Positions 31,413 through 41,174 of a DNA stretch of 64,000 bases are shown here, piece by piece (position 1 is the stretch's first letter; the number at the start of each line of letters is the position of its first letter). The notes under the pieces are model-generated. The model searched no databases. It was given only the letters and a program-made list of their open reading frames with translations, and was not told the origin of the DNA. Location: the NCBI GenBank assembly GCA_001970955.1, contig MPUH01000022.1:97019-161018 (forward strand), given 5' to 3'. Position numbers and translations under genes: made by a program. Source of the DNA: Stentor coeruleus. Its lineage: Eukaryota; Ciliophora; Heterotrichea; Heterotrichida; Stentoridae.

Positions 31413-32078
31413 ATTGTAATAAGTTATATAACCAAGAAGAGTATATTTATAAATGGAAAATAAGGTGTTTTTAAATTTTTTATGAGAATTTGGTAGTTGG
31501 ATTAGATAGGGAAATGTATGAAAATTGTATTGGGGAAGGTGGGATATGATAGGATATAAGGTGAAGAGGTGTATGATAGGTTTAAGTGTAAATTAGGCTT
31601 CGAAATTATGTTAGAGAAAATATGAATTAAAACATTTTTTTGTATAAGGGAGATATGAGAAAAGTTAGTATGTAAAAGTAATATGGATATATCTTAACTT
31701 TGGAAGATACTGAAAAGGTTGAGATTTTAAATCAGTTGGAGGAATTAGAAGGGAAAGAGCAGAAATTTAATAATAGCATTGAAAATATAGAGACAGTTGG
31801 AGAAAATTTATATGATGAAGAAGATTATAAAGGATAAGCAATAGTAAATTAGGGAAATTAAAGCTACTAACCAATTGAAAGCTTCCATTAGCTATTGTAA
31901 CATACATAATATATTCAAAAAGTAATTGAATAGGTTGATCCAAGATTCACTGTAATCTCACATAATTTCCCTTTATAAAAACCTGATTCTCCATACCTAA
32001 AAAAAATCCTATAATATTCTTTCTTTAATCATTATGAAATCTAATCTGAATATTAGTCTTCGGCAAGCTTGTTTCAAC
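31413..32078. other. Intergenic region with an isolated coding-like segment
   Basis: The left part is G-biased, the right part C-biased. At about 31692-31836 (+) a stop-bounded frame of about 50 codons reads like acidic protein (LEDTEKVEILNQLEELEGK, ENLYDEEDYKG) but has no ATG, so it may be a remnant of a lost gene. Confidence 0.35.
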
Positions 32079-32477
32079 TTAAGGATCAGGAACAATAACA
32101 GTCCCCGCCGATTGAGATCTTAAATTTTCCACACTTTGCCCTTGTCCAGAAAAAACATTATATTTAGGTAGTGAGGTGAGATAAGTTTCTTGACGTTTTT
32201 ATTTTGTAATGGCACAGTAACTGGATATTTTTTGTCAATATTTAAAACTCTTCCTTGATTAGACTGTTGCATAAAAGTTTGGATTTCTGGTGCTGTATAA
32301 TCATTTCGTTTACTTAGAACCAATTTTGTCATAGGATGATTGTAAGGGCCTCTTCATTTTGTCAGTTTTAGAATCTTTTGAAGTTTTATTCGCTATTTCA
32401 TCCATATCGGGAGAAGATACGGTGAGACCAATTATTTGACCTCAAATATAGTAATTGCTATTTTTTTCTTCTTTCAT
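32079..32477 (-). pseudogene. Decayed SEP-domain (p47/UBXN2-like) gene fragment
   Basis: From an ATG at 32475-32477 protein-like sequence continues to a TAA at 32079-32081, but an early in-frame TGA and at least two frameshifts break it. Pieces in order: SPDMDEIANKTSKDSK; then NDYTAPEIQTFMQQSNQGRV with VTVPLQNKN; then LPKYNVFSGQGQSVENL and a tail IVPDP. The spacing of a fl..i..GRV segment, a VxVxLxxK strand and a YxxFSGQGQ ending resembles the SEP domain of p97 cofactors. No 15-nt intron repairs the frames. The family call is tentative and lacks a UBX domain downstream. Confidence 0.45.
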
Positions 32478-32873
32478 TTTGTCTTTTTTGTTCAGATCGG
32501 AAAGACCGTGGATCATTTTTATATGCTATTTCATTCGTCTATATGTCTTAATTTTGATAAGAAAAGAGTTTTTTGTATGCTTTAGGTATATTGATTAAGT
32601 TTTTAAGGTATTTTTGAAAAGGATTTTAGGTTAAAATATAGTACTTTGAATTGAATTATATAGGCTTTTGTATATTCATTTTCATATGAACCATTTTTAC
32701 AGCATTTTTCAAATGCATGCTTCCAAAAACTTGAATTGAAACCATAGACTTTTTGTAAAACTTCAGGCTCTTATAAAAAAAGTATATAGAAATCTATTCA
32801 TCCCTAGCTTCCTTCCTACACCACAGCCTTTCTACCTACACAAATATCATTGCCTGAGCTTTGGGGATTATAA
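32478..32873. other. Intergenic region upstream of the SET gene
   Basis: 396 bp of AT-rich sequence becoming C-biased just before the SET gene. Nothing recognisable. Confidence 0.4.
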
Positions 32874-35800
32874 ATGATTTATAATATGCAAAAAGTAATA
32901 TGCGGGACATGCGGTGTTGGCCTCTATAGCGATCTAAAACTCACAGAATGGAAATGCAGTCCTTGCAGCAAAGGTATATCCCCAAGTTCTCTCAAATGCA
33001 TTGCCTGTGCTCTTTCCAATGGGGTGTTCCTAAAAACAGACTCTAGAAAATGGCTTCATTTATTCTGTGCACTTTTATTAAAACCCTATATCAAATCAAC
33101 ACAAGAGATAAAATTAGCTAAAAACGCTCTGAATTGTACTGTTTCAGTCAAAATCCCACAATCCTTATATCAAAGTCCATGTGTATTTTGTAAGTCCCCC
33201 AATAAAAGTGCAGCTATTACTTGTTATATATGCAAAGAAAGCATGCACATATCATGCGTTGTTAATAAAACCTGGAAAATTGTTGGGGAAAACTTTGATT
33301 GTGGATGCTCGGAAAAACGTAAGGGGATTAAAAAATTAAAAAATCAAGAGTTGCCTCCAGTTAGAGGGCCGAAGTCATGCTTGATATTAGAACATATAAT
33401 GGAAAGGATAATTAAAGCAGATTTTTTGATGATTTTCAGAAAAAATTGTGAGGCTTTGCAGGTTCCAAATAAGGATAGCTTGTTGAATGCTTTGACTGCT
33501 GGCTTTTATATAGACTTTGCTGATGAGCATTTGTCGATTGTTATTAAAAAACAAGAGGACCAGCCTTGTAAAAAACACAAACTCACAACGCCGCATAATA
33601 TTTTGCATTTTGATGATATATCTGATGTTGTTAGTGAGGGTGAGCCAAAATATGTTGATGACTATAGACAGTATGAAGATAAAATGCTCACGAATTTAGA
33701 TTTTATATATAATTATTACATTCGAGGTCATGCGTATTTTTCAATGTCTCAAGTGCAAAAGGATCTAAGGAAAATGATCCTAAGCAAATTGCACTCCGCT
33801 AAGACTGAAGGTGAGAAAATCTACATAAACAACTTTTGGAATATAGTTATACAGCATCTGAAAAAAAATAAAAAAAAATTTGAAGATGCAGTTATTGAAG
33901 ATTGGAGAGTTTGCTTAGAAAACAATGATGGAGCACCTAAAGTTACATCAGTTTGGCACAAAGAAGCATTTGAAAGCAGAGAATATATAATGATAAATGA
34001 TTACAAAGAAGTATCGGATGGGACTAATAAGAGGTTGCTAACTAAGAAAAAAGGGAATTGCAATGGCCAAGCTTGTGAAGATTTAGCTGATTTGGGTCCT
34101 TTTGAATTAATTAATAGTACATGGACAAGCGAAAACTCAGATAGAGCGAAAAGGGTAGAGTGCAGTGAAAATTGTGAATGTCTTGAACCGTCCTGTAAGA
34201 ACCGACAAATTGGACTTAAACAGATCCAAAAGCTTGAGCAAGATGTCAAAGAAGTACCAACTTGGGGTTTTGATGTATATACATATAGAAACATAATGGC
34301 TTATATCCGCCATCCAGTAGGACAAAAAATGCATAAGTTTATATCAAAAGCTTTATCTAAAGCTATAAACTCAGTGAAATGCGACAATTGGAATCTATTA
34401 AAAGCTTTAGAGTATATAATAAATGATACAAACCAAGTGTTCAAACTAAGAGACAAAAGATATGCTGATGGACTACATAATGCTATTATAGGGCTCAGTG
34501 AAATTATGAGTCAAGATATTGTTCTTAATGAATTTAGGATACACCCAAAAGGTACAGGGGTCATATGCTTAAACCCAATAGGAATACCTAAGAATTCTTT
34601 AATAATCGAGTATTTTGGGGAGCTTTATTCTCCAGCTAAATGGTATGAAAAGCAAGATCTTATAAAAAGTTTGACTAATCAAATAAAGAAAAAAGACAGC
34701 ACAGTAGAAACATTGCCTGATTTTTATAATATAATGCTAGAAAGGCATCATGATGATCCAGAAGGGTATGATGTACTTATTGTAGATCCTATTTTCTATG
34801 GGAGTTATGGAAGTAGGCTAAGTCATTCGTGCACACCCAATTGCGGCACTGTGACAATGGTTGCTGATGGCAAGTATTCTATAGGAATGTATGCATTAAA
34901 TGACATAAAGTATTTAGATGAGCTAACTTTTGACTATAATTCTATAACAGAAAGCCGTGAAGAACATTTGAATGCTGTTTGCTTATGTGCGTCATCAGTT
35001 TGTAGGAGTTATTATCTTGCCCATGCTCAGAATTCAAGTAATATCCCGAGTTTTCATAACTTTTTACATAGAGCTTCTCTTATGCTTCATGCAAGTATTA
35101 ATAAGTTTAATGCTATTGACCAGGCCATTTGTGATAAGTTTTGTATAAAAAGTTGTGTGCTTAATGAGTGTCCGAATTGGCTTAAAGTATGGATTTCGTT
35201 GGTGCTATTAGTGGTTGAGAAAGAGGCTGATGGGATAAGTTTGGAGATTTATAAGAAGATTACAATTGATTCGAGGTTGCAGAATTTGGTTATGACTGTA
35301 GATAAGGTTAAGTATTGTATGAAGCAGAGTAGTGACCATGAACCGTATCATTTGTTAAGCCCAGCTGAGGTACAGGACTACTTTTGGGGTACTCATGAGA
35401 ATTCAGTCCGCCAGCAACTAAAAAATCTTTTCAGCTCCTTAAAACTCGATTGCCCCCTCCTGAACAAAAACCTCACATCCACAATCGAAACCCGTCTTCA
35501 GCTTCTAAAAATCAGAGATTTCCTCCGTATCTCATTCCCAAATCAATGGAAAGGGGCGGGTATAGCTGACATGCTTCATCTCATCGCTTACACCCGAGTG
35601 TTCTTTACTGAACTCTGTTACGCCTCATTTGAATCCTCCCCAGTCAAAATCCGTCATTGTGAAATCGCTAAAATCCCATCAAAGCCCGGGGATTTCAAAG
35701 AACTAAGAAAAAAATACTCATCTTTTCATATACAAGGCACTTTATGTGGCTGGTATAAACAAACAGTCGAAAAACCAGCAGCCTCATTATCAGCTGATAA

Positions 35801-36098
35801 AAGAGGAACTCTATCTTTGGCATGCATAGAAATCCCAATTGAAGGAGATTATTCAGCAAAACTAAGGAAAATTCTTATTGATCATATAAGAGAAAAGCCT
35901 CATTCAACCTGGCCTTCAAGACCTAATGTAAAATATCCATGGGGTAATTTCACTAATAAAGCTAAAGTCTTGGGATCTCCGATGTTTGATATAGCTTTTT
36001 TCGAAGATTGTTCAATGCTTTCAAGAGCTTTAGACTGCTTAGATTTGCCTGCTGACAAATGCCAGATTGTCAGTACTTATTATAAAAATACGGTTTAA
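32874..36098 (+). CDS. ATXR3: ATXR3/SDG2-type SET-domain histone methyltransferase with extended PHD-like N-terminus
   Basis: A 1074-aa protein. Residues 9-145 hold a Cys/His-rich PHD/ePHD-like module (CGTCG, CSPC, CIAC, WLHLFCAL, CVFC, CYICKESMHISC). A pre-SET-like Cys cluster (CSENCECLEPSCKNRQ) lies near 425. The SET domain spans about 550-710: KGTGVICLNP, FGELYSPAKWYEKQD, FYNIMLERHHDDPEGYDV, RLSHSCTPNC (about 650), LTFDYNSITESREE (about 685) and post-SET CLCASSVC. The WFEKQD, FYNI-LER and FDYNS-TESKEE signatures match plant ATXR3/SDG2, a broad H3K4 trimethylase. The 360-residue C-terminal region also resembles that family. AdoMet-dependent H3K4 methylation in the nucleus is inferred. The + strand bias flips from G to C at about 35.40 kb inside the frame. 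Confidence 0.9.
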   Translation: MIYNMQKVICGTCGVGLYSDLKLTEWKCSPCSKGISPSSLKCIACALSNGVFLKTDSRKWLHLFCALLLKPYIKSTQEIKLAKNALNCTVSVKIPQSLYQSPCVFCKSPNKSAAITCYICKESMHISCVVNKTWKIVGENFDCGCSEKRKGIKKLKNQELPPVRGPKSCLILEHIMERIIKADFLMIFRKNCEALQVPNKDSLLNALTAGFYIDFADEHLSIVIKKQEDQPCKKHKLTTPHNILHFDDISDVVSEGEPKYVDDYRQYEDKMLTNLDFIYNYYIRGHAYFSMSQVQKDLRKMILSKLHSAKTEGEKIYINNFWNIVIQHLKKNKKKFEDAVIEDWRVCLENNDGAPKVTSVWHKEAFESREYIMINDYKEVSDGTNKRLLTKKKGNCNGQACEDLADLGPFELINSTWTSENSDRAKRVECSENCECLEPSCKNRQIGLKQIQKLEQDVKEVPTWGFDVYTYRNIMAYIRHPVGQKMHKFISKALSKAINSVKCDNWNLLKALEYIINDTNQVFKLRDKRYADGLHNAIIGLSEIMSQDIVLNEFRIHPKGTGVICLNPIGIPKNSLIIEYFGELYSPAKWYEKQDLIKSLTNQIKKKDSTVETLPDFYNIMLERHHDDPEGYDVLIVDPIFYGSYGSRLSHSCTPNCGTVTMVADGKYSIGMYALNDIKYLDELTFDYNSITESREEHLNAVCLCASSVCRSYYLAHAQNSSNIPSFHNFLHRASLMLHASINKFNAIDQAICDKFCIKSCVLNECPNWLKVWISLVLLVVEKEADGISLEIYKKITIDSRLQNLVMTVDKVKYCMKQSSDHEPYHLLSPAEVQDYFWGTHENSVRQQLKNLFSSLKLDCPLLNKNLTSTIETRLQLLKIRDFLRISFPNQWKGAGIADMLHLIAYTRVFFTELCYASFESSPVKIRHCEIAKIPSKPGDFKELRKKYSSFHIQGTLCGWYKQTVEKPAASLSADKRGTLSLACIEIPIEGDYSAKLRKILIDHIREKPHSTWPSRPNVKYPWGNFTNKAKVLGSPMFDIAFFEDCSMLSRALDCLDLPADKCQIVSTYYKNTV

Positions 36099-36285
36099 TG
36101 TAGCTAAGAAATAATGAATAATTTGAATGGATTACTGGGCTGATTGTGAAACCAATTTTTATTGGAATTTTCCCCAGTATATATAAAATTTATATCATCA
36201 AATTCCACAAGACTAAGCCACTCTTCATATTTCCATCCAACCCTCTCTGAAAACCCTCCTAATTTTACTTTATAAACAAAATTTA

Positions 36286-36903
36286 CTAATTTTTCCCAAC
36301 AATTTCCTCGTAACTTTTCACCGTCATCTCCAAAATTTCCTTAATCGTCTCCTTCTCCTGCTCAAGTTTTTCTGCATTACCTGCAACTTTCTCAATATAC
36401 CTCACAAGGGGAATAATCTCTTTCAAATCTTGTATTTGTAAAAGTATCTTCTCATTATCCTTCGCCCTAGGATCTTTCCCAAGTCTTGCCGTAAGTACTT
36501 TTATTACATCCTCTATCTCTTGTTGTGTTGTGAACCCATTTGTTTCTGCAGTCTTAGCTTCTAAATCCTCATATATAATCTCAAGCTTTTTAGTTATCTG
36601 TTCAAGTTGTTTCGATAATTCTTGACTTCTTTCACATAGTTTTATAATTTTATCTGAGCTTTGAGGTTTGAAATCATGTTTTCCCCATGATTCAAGTGAA
36701 TGAAGTATATTAGTTAGCATCCCTAGCTCTTGACTTTCTGTAAAATTTGACTTTTGGAGGTAGTTTTTTACTAAGGAGCCTACAGTATTGGTTTTTGTTA
36801 GTTTGATTGGCACTTTTTTAGGGATTGTGTTGACGTATTTTTCAAACTCTTTAGTTGATTGTTCGTAATCGTCGATAGTGAATTCAAAGGTATTGATTTG
36901 CAT
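36286..36903 (-). CDS. Coiled-coil protein, unknown
   Basis: A 205-aa protein from ATG 36901-36903 to a TAA stop. An N-terminal part (about 1-80) with few heptads is followed by a helical, coiled-coil-rich region (about 85-200). No membrane, signal or catalytic motif. The pattern (short globular N-terminus plus coiled coil) occurs in small centrosomal, dynactin or IFT subunits but I cannot assign one. It is convergent with the SET gene (187 bp). Confidence 0.72.
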   Translation of the reverse strand: MQINTFEFTIDDYEQSTKEFEKYVNTIPKKVPIKLTKTNTVGSLVKNYLQKSNFTESQELGMLTNILHSLESWGKHDFKPQSSDKIIKLCERSQELSKQLEQITKKLEIIYEDLEAKTAETNGFTTQQEIEDVIKVLTARLGKDPRAKDNEKILLQIQDLKEIIPLVRYIEKVAGNAEKLEQEKETIKEILEMTVKSYEEIVGKN

Positions 36904-38415
36904 ATGAATATTTAAATTTATATATGTTATGAGATTCCAATATAAAAAACTTATGTTTAATAAATTGCTATCTATATTGCTATTAAAAGAATGGTCATAA
37001 TCTTACATATCCAGTTTATTATATAATATCTAAATATTTTCGATGCATTTAAAGCCTTCAGATTATAATTCATTAATTTTATCAATAATAATCCTGATTG
37101 CATTTGTTAACTCCTTTCATAACATTATAAAAGAAAATATATAATTTTCAATATCAGCATGGTAACTTAGAATTATAAAAGCTTCTTTAGGAAATTTTGT
37201 AGCGTTTTCTTTTATATCTTTCCTTTCTATTTATTTTCTGGGGCTTCTTCACAGTTTATAATTCTCATAAGAATTTTATAACCTTTAGCCAATGTTTAAA
37301 CTTTTTCTAAATCTTGTCTGATGCATTAGGTAAATTGAGGAGTTTTCATATATTTCCGCTTCTAGTGCATGAAGATTTTCATCAACTTTCTTTCTTCCCT
37401 TATAAATTTTTAATGATATTTCTTAACTATCAAAGTCTTCCCAGATTTTGATATTTCTGTTGGGATGAGTTGAGATCAAGATTTTTTAGGCTTAAGAAAA
37501 ACCCTCTTGTATTATAGAAGAAAATGTACTCAAAGATTTCTTTGTGTTCTCGTTTGGATTAGTTAATTTAGAAGATTTTGCTGACTTCAAGGCTAGGGTA
37601 TAGTTGAATCAAAGCTAGTTTATTGAAGAGTCCTTGATAGTCCTTATGAGAAGATTTTATTATTATTAATTAAGACCTTAAACTAAATAAAATTCATATG
37701 GAAAATTTAAGATGAAGCCAAAGAAATTCAAGTTAGCCTTCTGGCAAACTTGTTGCTTAACCAGAAATACTCTGAGATTATATGCATGCTAGACAATGAG
37801 ATATCAAATACTAATTTTTTATATAATAATGCGACTTGAAATGAAATAATTTTTTTGAGTATCAATGCCTAGCATGAGGCTCATAATTATACTTTTTTAC
37901 AATATAAATTATTTTCAGTCTACATTAAAATAAGAGTACTTAGTTTTTAAAATGCAATAAATAAGTTATGTTCAATAAAACCTAAACAGAACTCTTATAA
38001 TTAATCTCATACTCTGTAACTCTTAAAACTCCTATTAGATTATCATTAACCAAAGCTTAATGCCTACTCTCTTTTAGCACGTCCATCTATTTATTGCAAT
38101 TTATTTTTCATTTGTGCATTCATATCCACATCTTCTAAGCATCCTACACAAGGATCTGTATCCAGTTTTCCTAGTTTACATGATCAGTCAGTCTTTCGTC
38201 AGTTTTTTCACCTTCAACATTTGCGTAGTAACAATTTTACTAATTTTTCGTGCGAAAGGTATATCTATTATTAAAAATACCAAATCCTATCCATATCTCT
38301 CATCTCCATCATTTAGACAGCATGAGAAAATATAAAATCTTACCTCGACCCTACATCATAATTTTAGTAATCATCCTCTAATTGTTTCTTCATAATTCCA
38401 AATTATAATTTTTAT
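36904..38415. other. Long intergenic region with possible gene relics
   Basis: 1,512 bp without an intact gene. On the + strand, 37711-37840 reads like one TPR-type repeat (KEIQVSLLANLLLNQKYSEI...CMLDNE), with stops on both sides. On the - strand near 37410-37310 a frame reads DENLHALEAEIYENSSIYL, which recalls the IY-x-x-E-x-x-YL core of EAF6-like proteins. Both lack starts and are too short to call as genes. The rest is AT-rich. Confidence 0.35.
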
Positions 38416-39309
38416 ATGAAAAAATCAAGTGTCACGAATCTCAGTGTTAAGGGTGAAGGCAAAAACAAAGAATATATTTCCGGGCCAATAGTAACAAACA
38501 AAAAAAATTCTACCGAGAACAAAAGTCTTGCCTTCAAGCCATTACCCAAAGAAAGACAAGAAAAAACTCCAAATGCTACAAGGCAGAATATAAATCCATC
38601 ATTACCAAACTCAAGTCGTCTAGACAGTTCCTTCCGAAGAAACACAAAAGCTGAACTAGAATACTTTTCTTTATCTCCGATAATAAAGCCAGGAAAATTC
38701 CCTGATGTGTCTTTTTTAATATCAAAAGACTATAGAGCTTTTGCATCACCAAGAAAAATTATAATAAAAGAAGTAGAAGAAAATCTTGATAGAATTCACA
38801 GAGAAAGGTGTAAAAGTGAAGCCAAAAACGCGAGTTTTAAATCGCATTGCAATAGTAATATAAATATAGAAGTTATAAATAATTGGGCTAAAGATAAAAA
38901 TTTAAGGCAAGAAGAAGTATTAAGGAGATTTGATTTACCTAAGAAAATTATGGAGTATACAGCTAGAGAAGCTGAAGATTATCATAGTGATGAGGAAGAT
39001 GTGACTTATAATTATATGGATAGGATTGGGAGGATCAGAAAACTTAATTATAAGCTGATTGATGTATCTAGACATCCTGATTATGAAGGAAATAGTGGTT
39101 TTATTAGTATGCAATCACAGATTAAATATGCTATGAAGTCGAGAACCCCAATTATCACAAAAAAAGAAAGGATTGAAGAAGCGGAGAAAATAAAAAATTG
39201 CTTGGCTAGGAGGAATATTAGATGCAATTTTCAGATGATTACTAGCTCGTTGATGGATGATGTTGGATGTAAATTGCCTAGAGGTGGAGAAGGGCTTTTA
39301 AAATTTTAA
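38416..39309 (+). CDS. Unknown hydrophilic protein
   Basis: A 297-aa protein, ATG at 38416, stop TAA. Residues 1-95 are Lys/Asn/Ser/Pro-rich and likely disordered; 95-297 are more structured, with a charged helix (KIIIKEVEENLDRIHRERCK), an acidic patch (EDYHSDEEDV) and a C-terminal basic helix (RIEEAEKIKNCLARRN). There is no recognised domain, signal or membrane segment. The coding call rests on length, codon pattern and the start context. Confidence 0.7.
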   Translation: MKKSSVTNLSVKGEGKNKEYISGPIVTNKKNSTENKSLAFKPLPKERQEKTPNATRQNINPSLPNSSRLDSSFRRNTKAELEYFSLSPIIKPGKFPDVSFLISKDYRAFASPRKIIIKEVEENLDRIHRERCKSEAKNASFKSHCNSNINIEVINNWAKDKNLRQEEVLRRFDLPKKIMEYTAREAEDYHSDEEDVTYNYMDRIGRIRKLNYKLIDVSRHPDYEGNSGFISMQSQIKYAMKSRTPIITKKERIEEAEKIKNCLARRNIRCNFQMITSSLMDDVGCKLPRGGEGLLKF

Positions 39310-39869
39310 TGTATTCCTAAGATTAATTTGAGAAGGGTGAGCATAAGGGTATATGCTTTTTTTGGAGATTGTTTTGCAGTTGAAGTGATTAAAATAGTGT
39401 AAAGTTTGTTATATGAAGGCGTATGTATATGCGGATTTTAAGAATAGAAGAGTGCTTTTTAATTAAATTATTGCATTCGTTAGTATAGGCATGATGGCTC
39501 TTCACTAATAAATTATCTTTGTAGAGTTTGTATAGCTTGATATATTTTTTAATTGATACGCTAAAATTATTTAATATAAAAATTTAATTTCTAATAGATA
39601 TTTCATAAAGTAGCATAGTGATATAGTAGTTTAGAGATAAATTATCATAATTAGATATTGAAAATAAAAATATTCAATAGATTCGAACATACCGATATCA
39701 AGTCTATATTAAATAATATTTGCAAATTAACTACCAATTATTATATCAATAATATTATTTGATTGCAAATATTCAATAAACAAGTTTTATATTTTATTAT
39801 ATTCTTAAAGCTAAAATCTCTTAATATTCCTGATATTTTGCATAAAGTCGCAAATACTATTTAATAAAT
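39310..39869. other. Intergenic region
   Basis: 560 bp; G-biased for the first 250 bp and AT-rich after that. Nothing recognisable. Confidence 0.4.
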
Positions 39870-40715
39870 ATGGGGTGTTCAACCAGCTTTACCAGTAAAA
39901 AAGGCCTTGAGGATATTTTGAAAAAAACCATAGACATTGACAACTATAAAGCTATGTCAAATATCCTTAAACAAGAAATCAAATCAACAAAAAACCCTGC
40001 CCTTGTAGACACACATAAATTCTTCCACGAAGGTTTCACATTCTCCATCTTCGACTATGCTTTATACAAAGGTAAGACGAACTGCTTTAAAACCCTTTAC
40101 AATAATTTCCATTCTAGTGCTCTTGACCTTATAAACTCTTACCACTCTCAAGGTCTAGATCCTATATACACTATTTGCATTTCAGGTAATATTGAGCTTT
40201 TATCGTTTTTTTTCCCAATATACCTAGAAACTAAAGACGCAAGTGACTATCCTCTATCCCCATCAATACTCTCCCCAATACAAATCTCAGCAAAGCATGG
40301 GCATATTTCAATAATAAACTATTTTGATAAATATTTTAAAAGTAAGCCACCATCAGAATACAATGTTAATAGCTGTAATATTTATGGGGAAAATGCTGCT
40401 GGTGTTGCTTTGAAAGAAGGTAGATATAAAGTATTGAAGTATATTATAGAAAAATTTGATAGTAAGATTGAAGGGGTTAATGACCCTTTGATGATATGCC
40501 TGACACAAGCTGAACTAAAGCCAGATCGTGAGTATCTTGAATGTGCTGTTTATGCTATAGAAAATTTGAAGTATTTAGTGTTAAAGAGACATATTGGTTT
40601 TTTGAAGGATAATTCAGTTTTGAGCTTATATCTTGATAGAAAATATAATGAGAACGAAGGGAGATGGGCTAATGAGTCTAGGGATTCGATTGCTACAAAT
40701 TATTCTATAGAGTAA
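39870..40715 (+). CDS. Ankyrin-repeat-like protein with MGC acylation signal
   Basis: A 281-aa protein starting MGCSTSF, a likely N-myristoylation plus palmitoylation signal. The body has several diverged ankyrin-like helices: FSIFDYALYKGKTNCFKTLY, DPIYTICISGNIELLSFFF, SPIQISAKHGHISIINYF and NAAGVALKEGRYKVLKYI, spaced about 33-50 residues. The 'G-H/N/R-x-x-x-L/I-x-x-x' cores fit ankyrin repeats but consensus TPLH motifs are weak. A membrane-tethered binding protein is the likely role; the partner is unknown. Stop TAA. Confidence 0.7.
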   Translation: MGCSTSFTSKKGLEDILKKTIDIDNYKAMSNILKQEIKSTKNPALVDTHKFFHEGFTFSIFDYALYKGKTNCFKTLYNNFHSSALDLINSYHSQGLDPIYTICISGNIELLSFFFPIYLETKDASDYPLSPSILSPIQISAKHGHISIINYFDKYFKSKPPSEYNVNSCNIYGENAAGVALKEGRYKVLKYIIEKFDSKIEGVNDPLMICLTQAELKPDREYLECAVYAIENLKYLVLKRHIGFLKDNSVLSLYLDRKYNENEGRWANESRDSIATNYSIE

Positions 40716-41174
40716 AGATTTTAGTAAATTGTGGAAAGTATTGTAATAATTTTTTGCATGAGCTTGGCTTAGTTATTTTTGAGTAACATAAAAAAATTCA
40801 TTAAAGATAAGATAAGGCTTTAAAGGTTGGAAATTATAAGGATTGATTATATAAATTATTGTAGAATCTAATAATTGAATCTGAGCTAGATTTGATATTT
40901 ATTTTAAATTTTAAGTTATTTGAAATAGCCTATACAGATTTACGAAATTTTGAAAAATGTGATTTTATGTTTAAAAGGTACAGATTGTATTATTTATAAT
41001 TTGAAACAAGTACATATATAAGTGGATTCAAAAAGATTTTTTAGGTAGCTAAAAATTGCACTCTAACTCTCATCATTATTTTTAGCAAAATTTGTTTTAT
41101 TAGTTATCGTGGATTTACATAATTCAAAACACCCTAAAAATAACCTCATCTTATATTCACCTATAAGTTTAATA
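40716..41174. other. Convergent intergenic region
   Basis: 459 bp, AT-rich. G-biased until about 41.05 kb, then C-biased. No gene. Confidence 0.4.

Noticed and set aside
38114-38335. A 73-codon hydrophobic frame on the + strand
   Set aside because: It starts with a non-ATG codon, is AT-rich and has no recognisable family or start context.
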